Shown one piece after another: positions 22,630-34,890 of a stretch of DNA of 64,000 nucleotides. Positions within the stretch are counted from its first letter, which is position 1. Every line of letters begins with the position of its first letter. The stretch is taken from positions 113,439,120 through 113,503,119 of the forward strand of contig NC_039362.1 in NCBI RefSeq assembly GCF_003573695.1, read 5' to 3'. Source of the stretch: Papaver somniferum (taxonomy: Eukaryota; Streptophyta; Magnoliopsida; Ranunculales; Papaveraceae). The position numbers and the translations under genes were made by a program. The notes under the pieces were generated by a model. That model saw only the letters and a list, made by a program, of their open reading frames with translations, ran no database searches and was not told where the DNA came from.

Positions 22630-25167
22630 TGAAAATGCGGGGGTCTAACAACCACACCCAACAATTCGTTTGAAAATCTGAGAGGACTTACTCCAATACA
22701 CTTTCTAGGGAATCAACTAGACAATCAGACTCAATCTAAAATAAAGTATATCAAAGAGTTTAATATCTCTAACTCTTAATTCAATCCGCAATCAGCAAAT
22801 AGAAATCTGCGAGCCCGATTGTATATAAGAGGAATTACTTGAACGGTACCAAAGATCAATGTTCAAGTGTCAATTAATGTAAATCAACAACCAAAGGTTA
22901 GATATTATAATTGATTGATCTTAACGCAGAACCTGTGATATTTCAATTATATAACAAAATATAATGCGGAAAAGAAATAACCCTGACATCAGAATTTTGT
23001 TAACGAGGAAACCGCAAATGAAGAAAAACCCCGGGACCTAGTACAGATTGAACAACACATTGTATTAATCCGCTAAAGACACTAGCCTACTACCAATTAA
23101 CTTCGGACTGGACTGTAGTTGAACCCTAATCAATCTCACACTGATTCAAGGTACAGTTGCGCTCCTTACGTCTCTGATCCCAACATGATACTACGCACTT
23201 GATTCCCTTAGTTGATCTCACCCACAACTAAGAGTTGCTATGACCCAAAGTCGAAGACTTGATAAACAAATCTGTCTCATACAGAAAAATCTATAGAATT
23301 GAATAAATATGTCTCCCACAGAAATACCCAAGAGTTTTTGTTCCGTATTTTGATAAATCAAGGTGAACATGAACCAATTGATAAACCAGACTTATATTCC
23401 CGAAGAACAGCCTGGTATTATCAACCTCACAATAAAATTAATCGACTAGCGAAACCAGTTATTGTGGAATCACAAACGATGAGACGAAGGTGTTTGTGAT
23501 TACTTTTCTATCTTTCCTATAGGAGATATAAATGTCAAGCCAATTTTACAATTGCACTCAATCACGATAGAAACAACAAGATCAGATCACGCAACTACAA
23601 ATAAAATAGTTGGGTCTGGCTTCACAATCCCAATGAAGTCTTCAAGTCGTTAACCTACGGGGTCTCGAGAAGAAACCTAAGGTTAAAGGATAATCGACTC
23701 TAGTTATGCAACTAGTAGCACATAGGAGGTGTGGGGATTAGGTTTCCCAGTTGCTAGAGTTCTCCTTTATATAGTTTTCAAATCAGGGTTTGCAATCCAG
23801 GTTACCTTGGTAACAAAGCATTCAATAATCACCGTTAGATGAAAAACCTGATTCAACCAAGCTAATATCTTTCAACCGTTAGATCGAACTTATCTTGTTA
23901 CACACAAATGAAATGTACCCTCATTTAGGTTTATGTAACCGTACCCAAACGTGTACACCATGTTGGTTCACAAATAGTTAACCAAGGTTAGCCATATGAT
24001 TACTCTCATATCAACCTTATTCATCTTAACCATAACTAGTTCAAATGACTCAAATGAAACTAGTGAAAGAGTTGTTCAATTGATATATTCTCATGAATTT
24101 ATACAAGAACACAATTGAAGGAAAATCGGTTTGATTCACTCGAATCGATACATGAACATTATAGCCACGGTTTGCAAAGATAGCATTCCTTATTGATAAA
24201 TTTTTTAGGTTCATGTACAACCGATCTTAGAAAATAACCACTTAAGTATGCGTACGGGTATGCGTACTTAAGTAACCGGATTTGAGTTTGTTTTAGTTTT
24301 CAAACTCCGCAAAAATTTACGGACGTGAACTTTCCGCCAGTATGCGTACGGGTACGCGTACGTTAGGTAACCGGATGAATTTGGTTTTGGTTTTCAAAAT
24401 CAGCAGAAATTCACGGACGTGAACTTCCGCCAGTATGCGTACGGGTACGCATACGTACCCAGTCTCCTACAACCTTTTTGTATACACACAAGTATGCATA
24501 CTTTAGGCTCCCGGTTTTGGACTTATACACTAATGTGCGAACACACTATGCTTATATCCAAAGATGGTTACAAGATTCTAAACTCTTTATTTCAATAATT
24601 GAAACATTCTTCTATAATGACAATAGTCGTTTTCACACACTATTAGCATCAAAGCAATTTCCAAGATATTGAAATAATCATTATCGAAACATTCCAAGTC
24701 TTACACCAAATGATTGTATCACACAAACCATGTAAGATGTTACTCGACAATTTTCTCATGACATAAGATGAACTTGGTCGAAGCGAAATCTTACCAACAT
24801 ATATTTCGAGAAATATGTAAGTGAGATATACTCAACTCGAAATCTCAAATGTGTATAAAGAAAACTATATCGTAACACGACTTATTTCTCAATATAGGAG
24901 ATATAGTAGAAATAGACTTTCCAAGTGATATATGAGTTTAAGTCTCCACATACCTTTTGTCGATGAAGTTCCACAAGCTCTCCTTAGTAGTTTTCCGTCT
25001 TCAAGTGATAAGCGCCGTGAAGTCTAAGCTCAACTACACAAACTATGTCCTAGTCAGAGACATATATAAATAGGCTAGAAATCAAGACTTATAGTATTGA
25101 TCACTAACATTGACAAACATGCTTGAGGTAGCAACGCATGCGAGTTCGACCGAGCAGTGCTCTAACA
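22630..25167 (-). repeat. 5' LTR of Copia-A (2.54 kb)
   Basis: On the minus strand it starts TGTTAGAGCACTGCTCGG at 25167 and ends TTTTCA at 22630. It matches Copia-B along its length. A three-copy tandem with palindromic cores lies at about 24246-24455. Confidence 0.92.
24246..24455. repeat. 93-bp tandem with palindromic GTACGC cores in the Copia-A LTR
   Basis: Copies begin with GTATGCGTACGGGTA at 24246, 24340 and 24433 (spacing 94 and 93). Each core is a near-palindrome of the type GTATGCGTAC-GG-GTACGCGTAC. Between cores is CGGACGTGAACTTCCGCC. In minus-strand orientation this is in the 5' (U3) part of the LTR, so it may be a regulatory repeat. Confidence 0.75.
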
Positions 25168-26747
25168 GAATCAAAACTCATTTAACAAGTCGCTTGATTA
25201 TTTACTAGAGTCAACTTCGTATAGGTTAGCTATAAAGTTACTAGGATATAAGACTTACAAGTATTACATGAAGACTTGAAGAGTGTGAAGAAGTAAAGAG
25301 CTACAACGACGACATCATCCTTCTACTTGAGGTTAGTAATATTTGACTTGAACTGTTTCATTCCTAACGTATCTTTCAAGTCGTGCATATTGAAAACATA
25401 ACTGCGAAGCTGTGAATGATTATACTCTAGTTAGACATAGTATTAAGGAATTACACTACGAAGTATAACGTCTATCTTTTGAACTTCGTATATAAGACAT
25501 CGACATAATCGTATGAATGTTATTGTGATTATGTGTATGGGTATGGGTGAAGATCTCGTTCTAATAAATAATGTTTTACATTCGTTTAAAGGATGTACAA
25601 TTCATAAACTTGTTTTATGAATCGAAAGAGAAATCATTAGGCTTATTGGTATTGTTATTCATTGCAAATCTTTGGATTACCAATATGTGTGTTTAGTATA
25701 ACCGCTCATAACTTGTTTATGTATCTTGGTAAAACTATTCACAATGCCTGACTTTTGTCTTGGTATGACTTTTATTAGTGAAATCAATCCTAAGTAATCA
25801 CCTGAGATGGTATGATCGATATTTGTAATCGGTGTGACCATTCCTAGTCATTGGGTAACCGATCCTAGAACTTGGTTGGGACCAATCACAAGATGTGTAA
25901 TCGATCCTTGTAGTAGGTTAACAAGTTTTAGTAATTGATGTGACCGATCCTATAACTTGTGCAACCGATCACAAGTAAATACCATAAATAAGTGGTAACC
26001 GATCCTGGTACTTAGTTAACAATGTTTTGGAAACTAATGTGACCGATCCTAGTAGCCACTTGGAGGTAGAACCGAAACTTGTTTTGGTAGAACCGTTAAA
26101 CCCATGAATGGTGATTGAATGTTTTTGATCAATCACATAGTTCTTCGAAATCAGATGAACCAATTCTAAACTCGTTTGGAAGTGTGGCAAATCGGTTCCA
26201 AGATTGTAAATATGAAAAAGGATTTACAAAGTAAAGATGTCGACATACTTTGAGCATGTGCGGTAACTCTTATCTTTTATTGTTCAAAGATATTCCTTAA
26301 TAACTAAAGGAGAATCCCGGATCGAAATAAATTGAGAATCTTTTAATTAAGGTTTTTAGTTTTATATGCTTTTAATTTCCAGCAATTAAAATGCATATCT
26401 TTAGAAAATAAAAATTGGTAATGTGCTTTTACTAATTGGAGATTTTCTACTGAGATTTCGGTCAGTATTTGGACAGAGCATTTCCAGGAATTATGAAAAC
26501 CGAATTTGGAAATATATTGCATATCTTGAGAATATTTTCGGTTTTGGAAATTCCTTGGTGTCCAAACTTCCTTGGTCTATAAATATTGAAGTTTTCATTT
26601 CTAGCAAACTAATCCTCAGAGCCAGCAAAACTACCTAGTTGTGTTGTTACTGGTGGAGTCGTCTATTCGGAGAGGAAAGTACCCTAATTAGGCGAAATCT
26701 CTTACGACCACTTGTTTTAAAGACTTCTTTGGGATTGGGAATCTCTA
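25168..26747 (+). repeat. Old Copia-type LTR-like sequence, left part
   Basis: AT-rich with no credible gene. It carries several ACCGATCCTAGTA-type direct repeats (25800-26060). It ends in GGGATTGGGAATCTCTA, and the text continues smoothly at 61031 (CGTGTATCATTGG) once Tat-2 and one CTCTA copy are removed. The style of 61031-63000, which contains TGCATTTGCGGTTTCCTCG (also found inverted in the Copia-A/B LTRs), suggests that both parts form one Copia-type LTR in plus orientation. Its own ends were not found. Confidence 0.5.
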
Positions 26748-27123
26748 TGTTGATATAAATAGCCTCCCCTTAACCTACCAAGGCTCCCCTTTTTAGGAAT
26801 AAAAAGGACTTGGGGACTAGGCCTAGCCCATTAAGATGAGAAGTCCTAGTCCACATAAGAACATACTAAGGAAGTTGGGCTTTGGCATAAAGAGGAATCC
26901 CTTTAGGGTTTGATATTAACTTAAGGAGAGGGAAATGGTAGTTTAGTAATATGTTAATGTTATGGGTGTTTATCCACAAGAGAGATATTATAAAAGGGAA
27001 AGAAGGTATGCACTTCTTGGGGACATCATTAATTCCCCATTATTTCCATAAACCTATTCTCTCCTTGGGAGTACTTTCTGTGATTAGGGCTAGTTCCTCC
27101 TTCCTACATTTTACCCCTCAACA
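26748..27123 (+). repeat. 5' LTR of Tat-2 (376 bp)
   Basis: It starts TGTTGATATAAATAGCC and ends TTTTACCCCTCAACA. It lacks about 20 bases present near the start of the 3' LTR but otherwise matches it closely. A TATAAAAG box lies at 26989-26996. Confidence 0.93.
26989..26996 (+). promoter_or_regulatory. Probable TATA box of the Tat-2 LTR
   Basis: TATAAAAG followed by GGAAAG, about 135 bases before the LTR end. It is repeated in the 3' LTR near 60893. Confidence 0.6.
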
Positions 27124-27141
27124 TTGCGACCATAGTGGGAG
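27124..27141 (+). other. Primer binding site region of Tat-2
   Basis: TTGCGACCATAGTGGGAG directly follows the LTR. It is similar to the Tat-1/Tat-3 site (TTGGCGACCACAGTGGGAG), differing by a missing G and a few substitutions. Confidence 0.65.
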
Positions 27142-27384
27142 GTTCTTAGCCTCTAGTCCAGCACGATACTCCCAGGTGCGAGCCAGGAGATACCAGCGGG
27201 TGGAACACTTCCTAACCCGGACCTTGTTACTGTGGAAGATATACAAGGAGAAAGCAATGAAGAGATACATGTCCGAGTAGTAGTTGCTAAGCCTATCGTA
27301 CAAGGAGCAGGAGCATCTCAAAAGAAAGAAGAAGCGCTTAAATAGAAAGCCGCAGCTGAGATAGACGAACAAGAAATTTATGCA

Positions 27385-28241
27385 ATGCAAGAAGAGTTAG
27401 ATTCTTCCATCAAGAAGCAGCAAGAGCTACGCGGACGCCTCAAGCGAGCAAGGGGACAAAACGTGGCAACCACGAAAGTAGCTAATGCAAAAGGTACTGT
27501 CCCGGGCATGACGGAAGACACGATTGCAAAATACTTAAAGGCCAACTATCGAGCAACAAATCATGATGCTTATGATTCATTGGAACCCCCGTATTCTGTA
27601 GAGGTCGCTGACTACTCATACCCTGAAGATTATACATCACCAAAGTTTAAAACATATGGAGGGAAAGGAAACGCGCGGGAGCATGTCAGTTGTTTTATTT
27701 CAGCAATGAACGCGTACGCTCAGGATGAAAGCCTTTGTATGCGCGAATTCCCGAAATCACTTACGAATAATGCTTTTACCTGGTATGACAACTTGAAGCC
27801 CGGTAGTATTAGTTCGTGGTCTGCTATGATGCAAATTTTTTTGAAAAAATTCTATTCCGCGCAAAGAAGAGTCACGGCGATAGATTTGGGAAGATGTACC
27901 CAGCGAGTGGGAGAAGAGATTGGAAGTTTATCACCCGCTTCCGAGACTTCACACTAGAATGTCATGAAGACATCCCAGAAGAGCGATTAGTCGAAATTTG
28001 CATCCGAGGAATGGACGCTATCTTCCGGATAAATTTAACAAATTTCAAATTCCAAACTTTTGTTGAAGTCGAGGAGGCTGCAGCCCGGATTTCAGATTGT
28101 GCGGATGCTGTGCATACTGGAGCAGGTGGTCATCCTTGGCAATTGCATTCTGTCAATGCTGCCTCCGCGTCAACTTTCAACGATCAAGGGAACGGTAAAG
28201 GAAAGGGAGGAGCTACCTCCAATTCTTATCGCGGAGGATAA
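27385..28241 (+). pseudogene. gag: Tat-2 gag
   Basis: The first frame (27385-27957) begins with a Gln/Glu/Arg-rich helical stretch. It then has FKTYGGKGNAREHVSCFISA, FPKSLTNNAFTWYDNL and GSISSWSAMMQIFLKKF, the retrotransposon gag core. A frameshift near 27900 moves reading to the second frame, which has FRDFTLECHEDIPEERLVEI and KFQTFVEVEEAAARI up to 28241. Together they give a gag that should form the particle shell. The core aligns well with Tat-1 gag (NAREHVSRF, TWYNSIAPGSIKSW). The 27142-27384 leader is non-coding. Confidence 0.87.
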
Positions 28242-28319
28242 TTTGGAAGAAAAGGAGGAAGAACGGACGGAGGAAGGTCCAATCCGCCACCCTCGTTACC
28301 CTGCAGCAAGGAACAAATA

Positions 28320-29477
28320 GTGGGACTTCTCGAGCAATGGGTGGCAAATAAAGAAGAAACTTTACCACCCGTACACACAGATCCTACGGTGGCGGATAAG
28401 ACACATGAGAGATACTGCTATTACCATAGAAGAATCCATCACCCAACCACAGAGTGTTTTTCCTTACGATATATTGTACAAAGAAAGCGTGCTAGAGGAT
28501 AATTGGAGATAGGAGAGAAAAGCATTAAGAACGATCTGCTTCCCCAGCATCAAGTTATGATGATTTCACACGAGCTTATAAACGAAGAAGTCTAGAGACC
28601 TTGGGAAGATCCGGAGGAAGAAGAAGCATGTGAAGCTTCTGAAGCGGTCGTTTTTTCGGACACTAATGGAGTAGCTAGTAAATTTTCTCGGACTGTATTA
28701 TCCCATCAATTCTTTGACTCCCTGGGTTTCAGCGAGGATCAGATTCGCGAAGCATCTAAAGCGATCACTGCAGTAGCATCCAGAAAGGCATATAATCCAT
28801 TACCGAAGGAAGTTATCACCTTTACGGACGAAGATATATGTTATCCAGGAGAGCACCTCCGACCCCTATACTTAACTGCCTTTATAAACAAGCAACCTCT
28901 TAAGCGATCCTTCATCGATGGAGGATCTTCTATAAATCTAATCTCATTGCACACATTGTAATCTTTGGGAGTGTCAAGAGCAGCAATCAAGATGCGATCA
29001 ACAACTGTGAGAGGATTTGGAGGACAAACGCAAACAACGATCGGGATAGTACACCTAATAATGAAGATCAGACCGATCAGAGCTATCACTCCTTTTTACG
29101 TATTAGAAGATGACACAACTTTCCACGTACTGCTAGGACGAGGATGGTTATTGAATCATAAGGTAGTTGCATCGACTTACCACCAATGTGTCAAAACTAA
29201 CATTGGGGGGAAGCAATTTTGGATTCCAGCTACAGGCAACCCGTTCGCACCAGAGGAAGCTTACATGGCGGACGCTGTCTTTTATACGCAGCCAGTTCGG
29301 GATCAGGAAGAACACCCAGAGCATCTCACACCGTTGCCAAAATGGGAGGAATTTCAACCGGAATCACAAGTAAAAGGGAAAGGTAAATCGGTATTTAGCC
29401 CTTCACGGATGGGACCTGCCGTAGGGAATAAGAGGAATATGGTTGAGACAAAGAATATGCAATTCAAGCGTTTCTGA
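28320..29477 (+). pseudogene. pro: Tat-2 zinc knuckle and protease
   Basis: A single frame with stops at 28500, near 28594 and near 28959. It opens with YCYYHRRIHHPTTEC, a CX2HX4HX4C zinc knuckle, followed by an acidic spacer. The protease site is SFIDGGSSINLISLHTL: glycine stands where D-T-G proteases have threonine. Then come TTVRGFGGQTQTTIG, FYVLEDDTTFHVLLGRGWL and STYHQCVKT. Many plant gypsy proteases vary at this position, so activity cannot be judged from it, but the stops make the copy inactive. Confidence 0.83.
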
Positions 29478-29574
29478 TGACCTGAGGGCGGACATGCCTA
29501 TTGCTTATAGCAATTATCCGGGGAAGCTTCCAGTTCTAAACATGATTGTGCTATGTCATCAATAGATTGAAGAA

Positions 29575-31018
29575 ATGATGGAAGCGACCCCAATACTTGA
29601 AGAATCGCCAAGAGAAGGGAAATCTCCCGCCTCGGAAGAAGAAATAATCAATAGTCTGCCCAAAGAAAAGGAGAAGGTTGACCCGACACTTGATATACTA
29701 GAAGAAGTGAACCTCGGCTCGGAGGATGAACCTCGTTGCGTACGCATTATCAAACACCTTGAAAAGGAAGAGAAGTCACGAATGATCAAATTACTTCGAG
29801 AATATCGAGATGTATTTGCCTTCACATACGACGAGATTCCTGGAATCGACAGCATCTTGATAGCACATAATCTTAATGTGTCGCCCGAGTATAAGACAAT
29901 CAAGCAACGAGGCCGCAATTTTCCAGAGAAGATAGAACTGGCGATCAAAGGAGAAGTGGAGAAACTGCTAAAAGCAGAGTTCATCAAACTGATCCAACAT
30001 CCGGAATGGTTAGCTAATATCGTGCCTGTGGAAAAGAAGAATGGGAAAGTCCGTTGTTGTGTCGATTATCGAGACTTGAATCGAGCATGCCCTAAGAATT
30101 ATTTCCCGGTACCAAATATAGATGTAATGGTGAATAACACATGCGGGTATGGTATGTTCTCTTTCATGGATGGATTCAGCGGATACAACCAAGTAAAGAT
30201 GTCTGCAGAAGACGCGCACAAAACAGCATTCCAAACTCCGTATGGAAACTTCTATTATGCAGTAATGTCATTTGGTCTAAAGAATGCGGGTGTCACTTAC
30301 TAACGGGCAATGGTGGCAATTTTTCATGACATGATGTATCAGATCATGGAAGTTTACATAGATGATGTGGTGGTTAAGTATCGATCTAGAGAAGACCATC
30401 TGGATCACTTGACGCGTCTTCAATAGACGTAGGAAGTACCGTTTAAAGATGAACCCTCTCAAATGCGCTTTCGGAGTCACCTCCGGGAAATTCTTGGGAT
30501 TTGTTGTTACAAACGAAGGAATACAGATCGATCCGGATAAAGTCGAAGAAATAACTACTATGAGGGCACCCTTGAACGTGAAAGAGTTACAAACTTTCAT
30601 AGGGAGAGTTTCTTATGTCCATAGATTAATCCCTGGGTTGGCACAGTTGTTGTCAGCATTTACACCACTATTAAAGAAGAAAAACCAGTTTGAATGGGGA
30701 GAAGATCAAGAGCGGGCCTTTCAGAAATTAAAAGAATGCTTGGTTAGCACGAAGGTCCTACGACCTCACGTCAAGGGTGAACCTCTATATTTATACACAA
30801 CGTTCACCAACGTGGCGATTGGGGCACTTTTGTCTCAGGATCTCGGCAATGATCAGTTATGTTCGAATCACTATATCAGCAGAGGCTTTAGGGATGCGGA
30901 GTTCAGGTACTCGAGAGTGGAACAGGTGTGTTTGGCGCTCGTATTCGCTACACAGAAATTAAGATCCTACCTGCTCGCCCACGAAACCATAGTAATAAAA
31001 ATCCAATCGCTTACCTAG
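29575..31018 (+). pseudogene. pol: Tat-2 reverse transcriptase and first RNase H
   Basis: The first frame (29575-30303) runs from a linker through VNLGSEDEPRCVRI, NIVPVEKKNGKVRCCVDYRD, YGMFSFMDGFSGYNQVKM and FQTPYGNFYYAVMSFGLKNA. TAA at 30301 replaces a glutamine codon. The same frame continues to the YIDDVVVK catalytic box (30355-30366). A frameshift near 30425 leads to MNPLKCAFGVTSGKFLGF, LQTFIGRVSYVHRLIPG and an RNase H of the gypsy type (YLYTTFTNVAIGALLSQ, where the first aspartate is lost; FATQKLRSYLL). This copies element RNA to DNA; it is inactive here. Confidence 0.9.
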
Positions 31019-31020
31019 CT

Positions 31021-31703
31021 ACAAAGCCTGTATTGTCTGAAAGAACAACTCGCTGGTTACTTCAACTATCTGATTTCGAATTAAAATACCAACGATCTAA
31101 AGGAGTGCGCGGGAAAGCATTTGTGGATCTGCTGGCCGCATTCCCAGGAATGGATATGACAGAGATAAGTGATGAAACACCAGGAGAAGTCGCGGAAGTT
31201 GAAGAGGAAGAACGATGGACGATGTTTTTTGATGGATCGTCATATGGCTCCTACGGAGGAGCAGGGATAGTTTTTGAAACACCAAAGAAATAACTAATGT
31301 CGTTTTCTTTCAAGCTAGACTTCGAATGCAGCAATAATGTTGTGGAATATGAAACGTTAATTATTGGATTACGGATGGAAGAAGAGCTCAACTTAGGGGC
31401 TATCAATGTCAAAGGGGATTCCAAGCTGGTCACAAATCAGATTTCCGGCGACTTTCAGGTAAAAGAAGCACATCTAACACCCTATCGAGCGGAAGCTCAA
31501 GAACTAATAGCAAGAAGAGGGAGCACTGTGGTCGATCGTACTAGAAGATCAACCAATAAGCATGCGGATGCCCTGGCCACCTTGGCAGCAAAGCTACCTT
31601 TGAATGAAGCCAATAAAGGAACCATAATGGTGAAAATAAGAGCGTTATCTAGTACATGGAAAGAGGACGCGGCGTTTGAACTGAAGGATTATTGGAGGGC
31701 AGC
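31021..31703 (+). pseudogene. pol: Tat-2 second (archaeal-type) RNase H
   Basis: After SERTTRWLLQLSDFELKYQR the frame enters a second RNase H fold: WTMFFDGSSYGSYGGAGIVF (D), CSNNVVEYETLIIGL (E), NVKGDSKLVTNQISG (D) and STNKHADALATLAAKL (D). A stop at 31291 and a small shift split it. A dual RNase H is characteristic of the Tat lineage. The segment ends at the Tat-3 insertion: DYWRAA at 31703 continues as AYLEDLTKQW at 51325 when the insertion is removed. Confidence 0.88.
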
Positions 31704-32595
31704 TGTTTGAGGGTGAAAACGATTTCTGCTGATTTTGGAAATTTCGGGTGTGTGGGTGAGAAACGAGTTTAAACCCTAAATAATGTACTGCAAGGGAGTA
31801 CTTTAGATTTGAGAGATCAATCTGTACAAATCCGGCCTAAACCAAGAAATGGCCATTCCAGACTTGCTTCGGTCACAAAGTGAAGGAGAAGGGTTGGTTT
31901 TGGGGAGGGAAGCGAAGAGAGTGTTGAGACCAGAATAGTTGATTCTTGAAGAGTAGTTGTTTTACGACTTGTATCAGAAAGTGGGAAGCTAACAGATGGA
32001 AAGCTAGCAAATATTTTCTGAGTGTTGTATGCTCCTGACCTGAACTTGTTGTTCGGTGGAAATAGGTAATGCCTATATACAAGTCGAAGTGAAACGTACT
32101 CTGGTCTTATTAAGAAATGGAAAACGGGTGAGTAAATGGGAGGAAGTGGTAACCGGTAACGCCTGGAATTGATGTTCCATAAAAGAAAGCGTTTCACCAT
32201 TACTCCCTATATTTACTAACCGCCTCATCCTTATGACACTTTCTTATGACGGGCGTAGTGTACGCCGCACGCTGTAAACCGTGCGCCAAACCAATACCCA
32301 ATGAGCATCCCCCAGTTTGTGACATGCGTTGATGTCTCGAGTGTTCATGGAAAACATGTAGCACGTTATTGTTGTCTGGAAAGTTGATCTTGTGAGACTT
32401 GCCGGCTCGGTGGTGACCTTCGACGGTCGAGATTTTGCATCTTAAGAGGAAAGGTAGCAGTTGATTATTGCAACCCTTCGTTTGGTAGCCAGAGACATGA
32501 AAGCATGATCAGTATGGCTTTATATGGCCTAGTTTAGGTGCGGCCAAAAGTTAGGAATTTGTCTTTGTCTAGGCACGACCAAAATAGGGCCAAAG

Positions 32596-33560
32596 GTTTC
32601 CATGCGTTAGCTGGTAACCTTGGATGGCTAAGATCTGCACCTTAGATGAAAGAGTGGACGTTGATTGTTGCAGGCCTTCGTTTTGGTAGTTGCATAGGGA
32701 AGGACGGAATGGTATGGCGCGACGAGGTGGTTGGCATGCCATTGGCACATGTGGTATGGCATGCCTTGGCGCGGTTTGGCGTGGCCAAAACTAGGGTTTT
32801 GGGCCAAAGGTTACCATGCGTTGTTTGGCGACCTTGGACGGCTAGGATTTGCATCTAGGATTGAAGGGTGGCCGTTGATCGTCGCACACCTTCGTTTTGG
32901 TAGCCTCATAGGGGAGGCCGGCATGGTATGGGACAACAAGGTGGCTGGCATGCCATTGGCACATGTGGCATGGCCGGCATGCCTTGGCGCGGTTTGGGCG
33001 TGGCCAAAACTAGGGTTTTGGTGTTGGGCCAAAGTTTACCATGCGTTAGTTGGCGACCTTGGACAGCTAAGATTTGCATCTAAGATGGAAGGATGGTCGT
33101 TCATCGTCACACTCCTTCGTTTTGGTAGCTGCATAGGGAGGTCGGCATGGTATGGCGCGGCAAGGTGGCTGGCATGCCATTGGCACATGTAGCATGGACG
33201 GCATGCCTTGGCGCGGTTTGGGCATGGCCAAAACTAGGGTTTTGGCGTTGGGCCAAAGGTTACCATGCGTTGGTTGGCGACCTTGGACGGCTAAGATTTG
33301 CATCTAAAATGGAAGGGTGGCTGTTGATCGTCGCACGCCTTCGTTTTGGTAGCCGCATAGGGAAGGCCGGCATGGTATGGCGTGGCAAGGTGGTTGGCAT
33401 TCTATTGGCACATGTGGCATGGCATGCCTTGGCGCGATTTGGCGTGGTTAAAACTAGGGTTTTGGGCCAAAGGTTACCATGCGTTGTTTGGCGACCTTGG
33501 ACGGCTAGGATTCGCATCTAGGATTGAAGGGTGGTCGTTGATCGTCGCACGTCTTCGTTT
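32596..33560. repeat. About 220-bp tandem repeats in the Tat-3 3' LTR
   Basis: The word AAGGTT.CCATGCGTT recurs near 32595, 32810, 33032, 33257 and 33472, giving about five copies of 214-227 bp. Each copy includes GACCTTGGACGGCTA, CACGCCTTCGTTTTGGTAGC and GGCCAAAACTAGGGTTTTGG. The same array is at 48976-49950 in the other LTR. Confidence 0.88.
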
Positions 33561-33849
33561 TGGTAGACGCATAAGGAAGGCCGGCATGGTGGGGCCAAGT
33601 CAAATGGCGCGGACGGCTTGGCATAGTGGGTCCAAGGGTTTGGAACGGACGACTTGGCATGGTGGGGCCAAGGAAAGGTGTGGTTGGCTTGGCATGGTGG
33701 GGCCAAGGAAAGGTGCGGTTTGCTTGGCATGGTGGGGCCAAGGGTTTGGCATGCCATTGGCGCATGGTGCGGCTAGCATGGATGGGGCCAAGGCAAGGTG
33801 CGGTTGGCTTGACATGGTGGGGCCAAGGGTTTGGCGTGCCATTGGCGCA

Positions 33850-34680
33850 TGGTGCGGCTAGCATGGTTGGCATTCCTTGACGCGGTAGACGTGGATGCCA
33901 TGGTTTGCTATTGGCACAATGGTGCGGCTGGCATGTTTGGCATGCCTTGGCGCGGAGATGTGGCTGGCATGGTTTTCCATTGGAACGAAGGTGCGGCTGG
34001 CATGGTTGGCATGCCTTGGCGCGAATATGTGGCTAGCATGGTTTTCCATTGGCACAGTGGTGCAGCTGGCATGGTCGGCATGCCTTGGCGCGGAGATGTG
34101 GCTGGCATGGTTTTCCATTGGCACAGTGGTGCGGCTGGCATGGTCAGCATGCCTTGGCGCTGAGATGTGGCTGGCATGGTTTGCAATTGGCATGGTGGTG
34201 CGGCTGGCATGGTCGGCATGCCTTGGCGCGAAGATTGGCTGACATGGTTTGCCATTGGCACAGTGGGCGGATGGCATGGTCGGCATGCCTTGGCGCGGGA
34301 TGTGGTTGGCATGGTTTTCCATTGGCACGGTGGTGTGGCTAGCATGGTCGGCATGCCTTGATGCGAAGATGTGGATGCATGGTTTGTCATTGGCACAGTG
34401 GTGCGGCTGGCATGGTCGGCATGCCTTGGCGCGGAGATGTGGCTGGCATGGTTTGCCATTGGCACAGTGGTGCGACTGGCATGGTCGGCATGCCTTGGCG
34501 CGGAGATGTGGCTGGCATGGTTTGCCATTGGCACAGCGGTGCGGCTGGCATGGTTGGCATGCCTTGGCACGGAGACGTGGATGGCATGGTTTTCCATTGG
34601 CACGGTGGTGCGGCTGGCATGGTTGGCATGCCTTGGCGCGGAGACGTGGCTGACATGGTTTTCCATTGGCACGGTGGCGT
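33850..34680. repeat. 69-bp GC-rich tandem repeats in the Tat-3 3' LTR
   Basis: About twelve copies of a 69-bp unit. Typical words are GCGGCTGGCATGGTCGGCAT, GCCTTGGCGCGGAGATGTGG and TTTTCCATTGGCACAGTGGT. The unit contains the palindrome GGCATGCC. The matching array is at 50285-51115. Confidence 0.9.
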
Positions 34681-34890
34681 GAGAATTAGGGTTTGGTATG
34701 TACGAAGATGATATCGGTCAATACTAAGGGTTCTGCCGTGGAACATGACACATGTATAAAAAAAAGGTACCCTGGTAATTCTTACGTAGGCATGCTGATT
34801 GATTCAATAAATACGCTAGTGGTCATAGTGACGTCATGTCAGATGTATGGTTTTACGATTTTAACCCTAAGCTAAAAACCACCATCAACA

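Larger units (their letters stand above)
19022..25167 (-). mobile_element. Copia-A: Ty1/copia element, 5' LTR and gag-pol to RNase H
   Basis: Minus strand: LTR 25167-22630, primer site, then gag-protease-integrase-RT-RNase H in Copia order down to 19022, where Copia-B interrupts it. The 3' end of RNase H and the 3' LTR are not in the window. The domain order (integrase before RT) proves Ty1/copia. Several frameshifts and stops make it inactive. The candidate target duplication at the right end is GAATC (25168-25172). Confidence 0.9.
31704..34890 (-). repeat. 3' LTR of Tat-3 (3.19 kb)
   Basis: It starts TGTTTGAGGGTG and ends CCACCATCAACA in plus reading. From left to right: 31704-32590 resembles the Tat-1 LTR end; 32596-33560 has about 215-225 bp repeats; 33590-33860 has shorter GGTGGGGCCAAGG repeats; 33850-34680 has 69-bp repeats; then a 200-bp unique end. 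Long frames exist on both strands only because 69 is a multiple of three. Confidence 0.92.

Noticed and set aside
25168..26747. Possible host gene in the spacer left of Tat-2
   Set aside because: Only short frames, no domain, and the sequence continues into LTR-like DNA on the other side of Tat-2.
32596..33560. CRISPR-like array
   Set aside because: Units are long, imperfect and lack short identical repeats with unique spacers; the DNA is plant nuclear.
33850..34746. Long frames on both strands (up to 254 residues) with repeated MVGMPW/PTMPAAP-like wording
   Set aside because: They arise because the 69-bp repeat unit is a multiple of three and low in stop triplets; four frames are open at once, with no domain and no plausible start.
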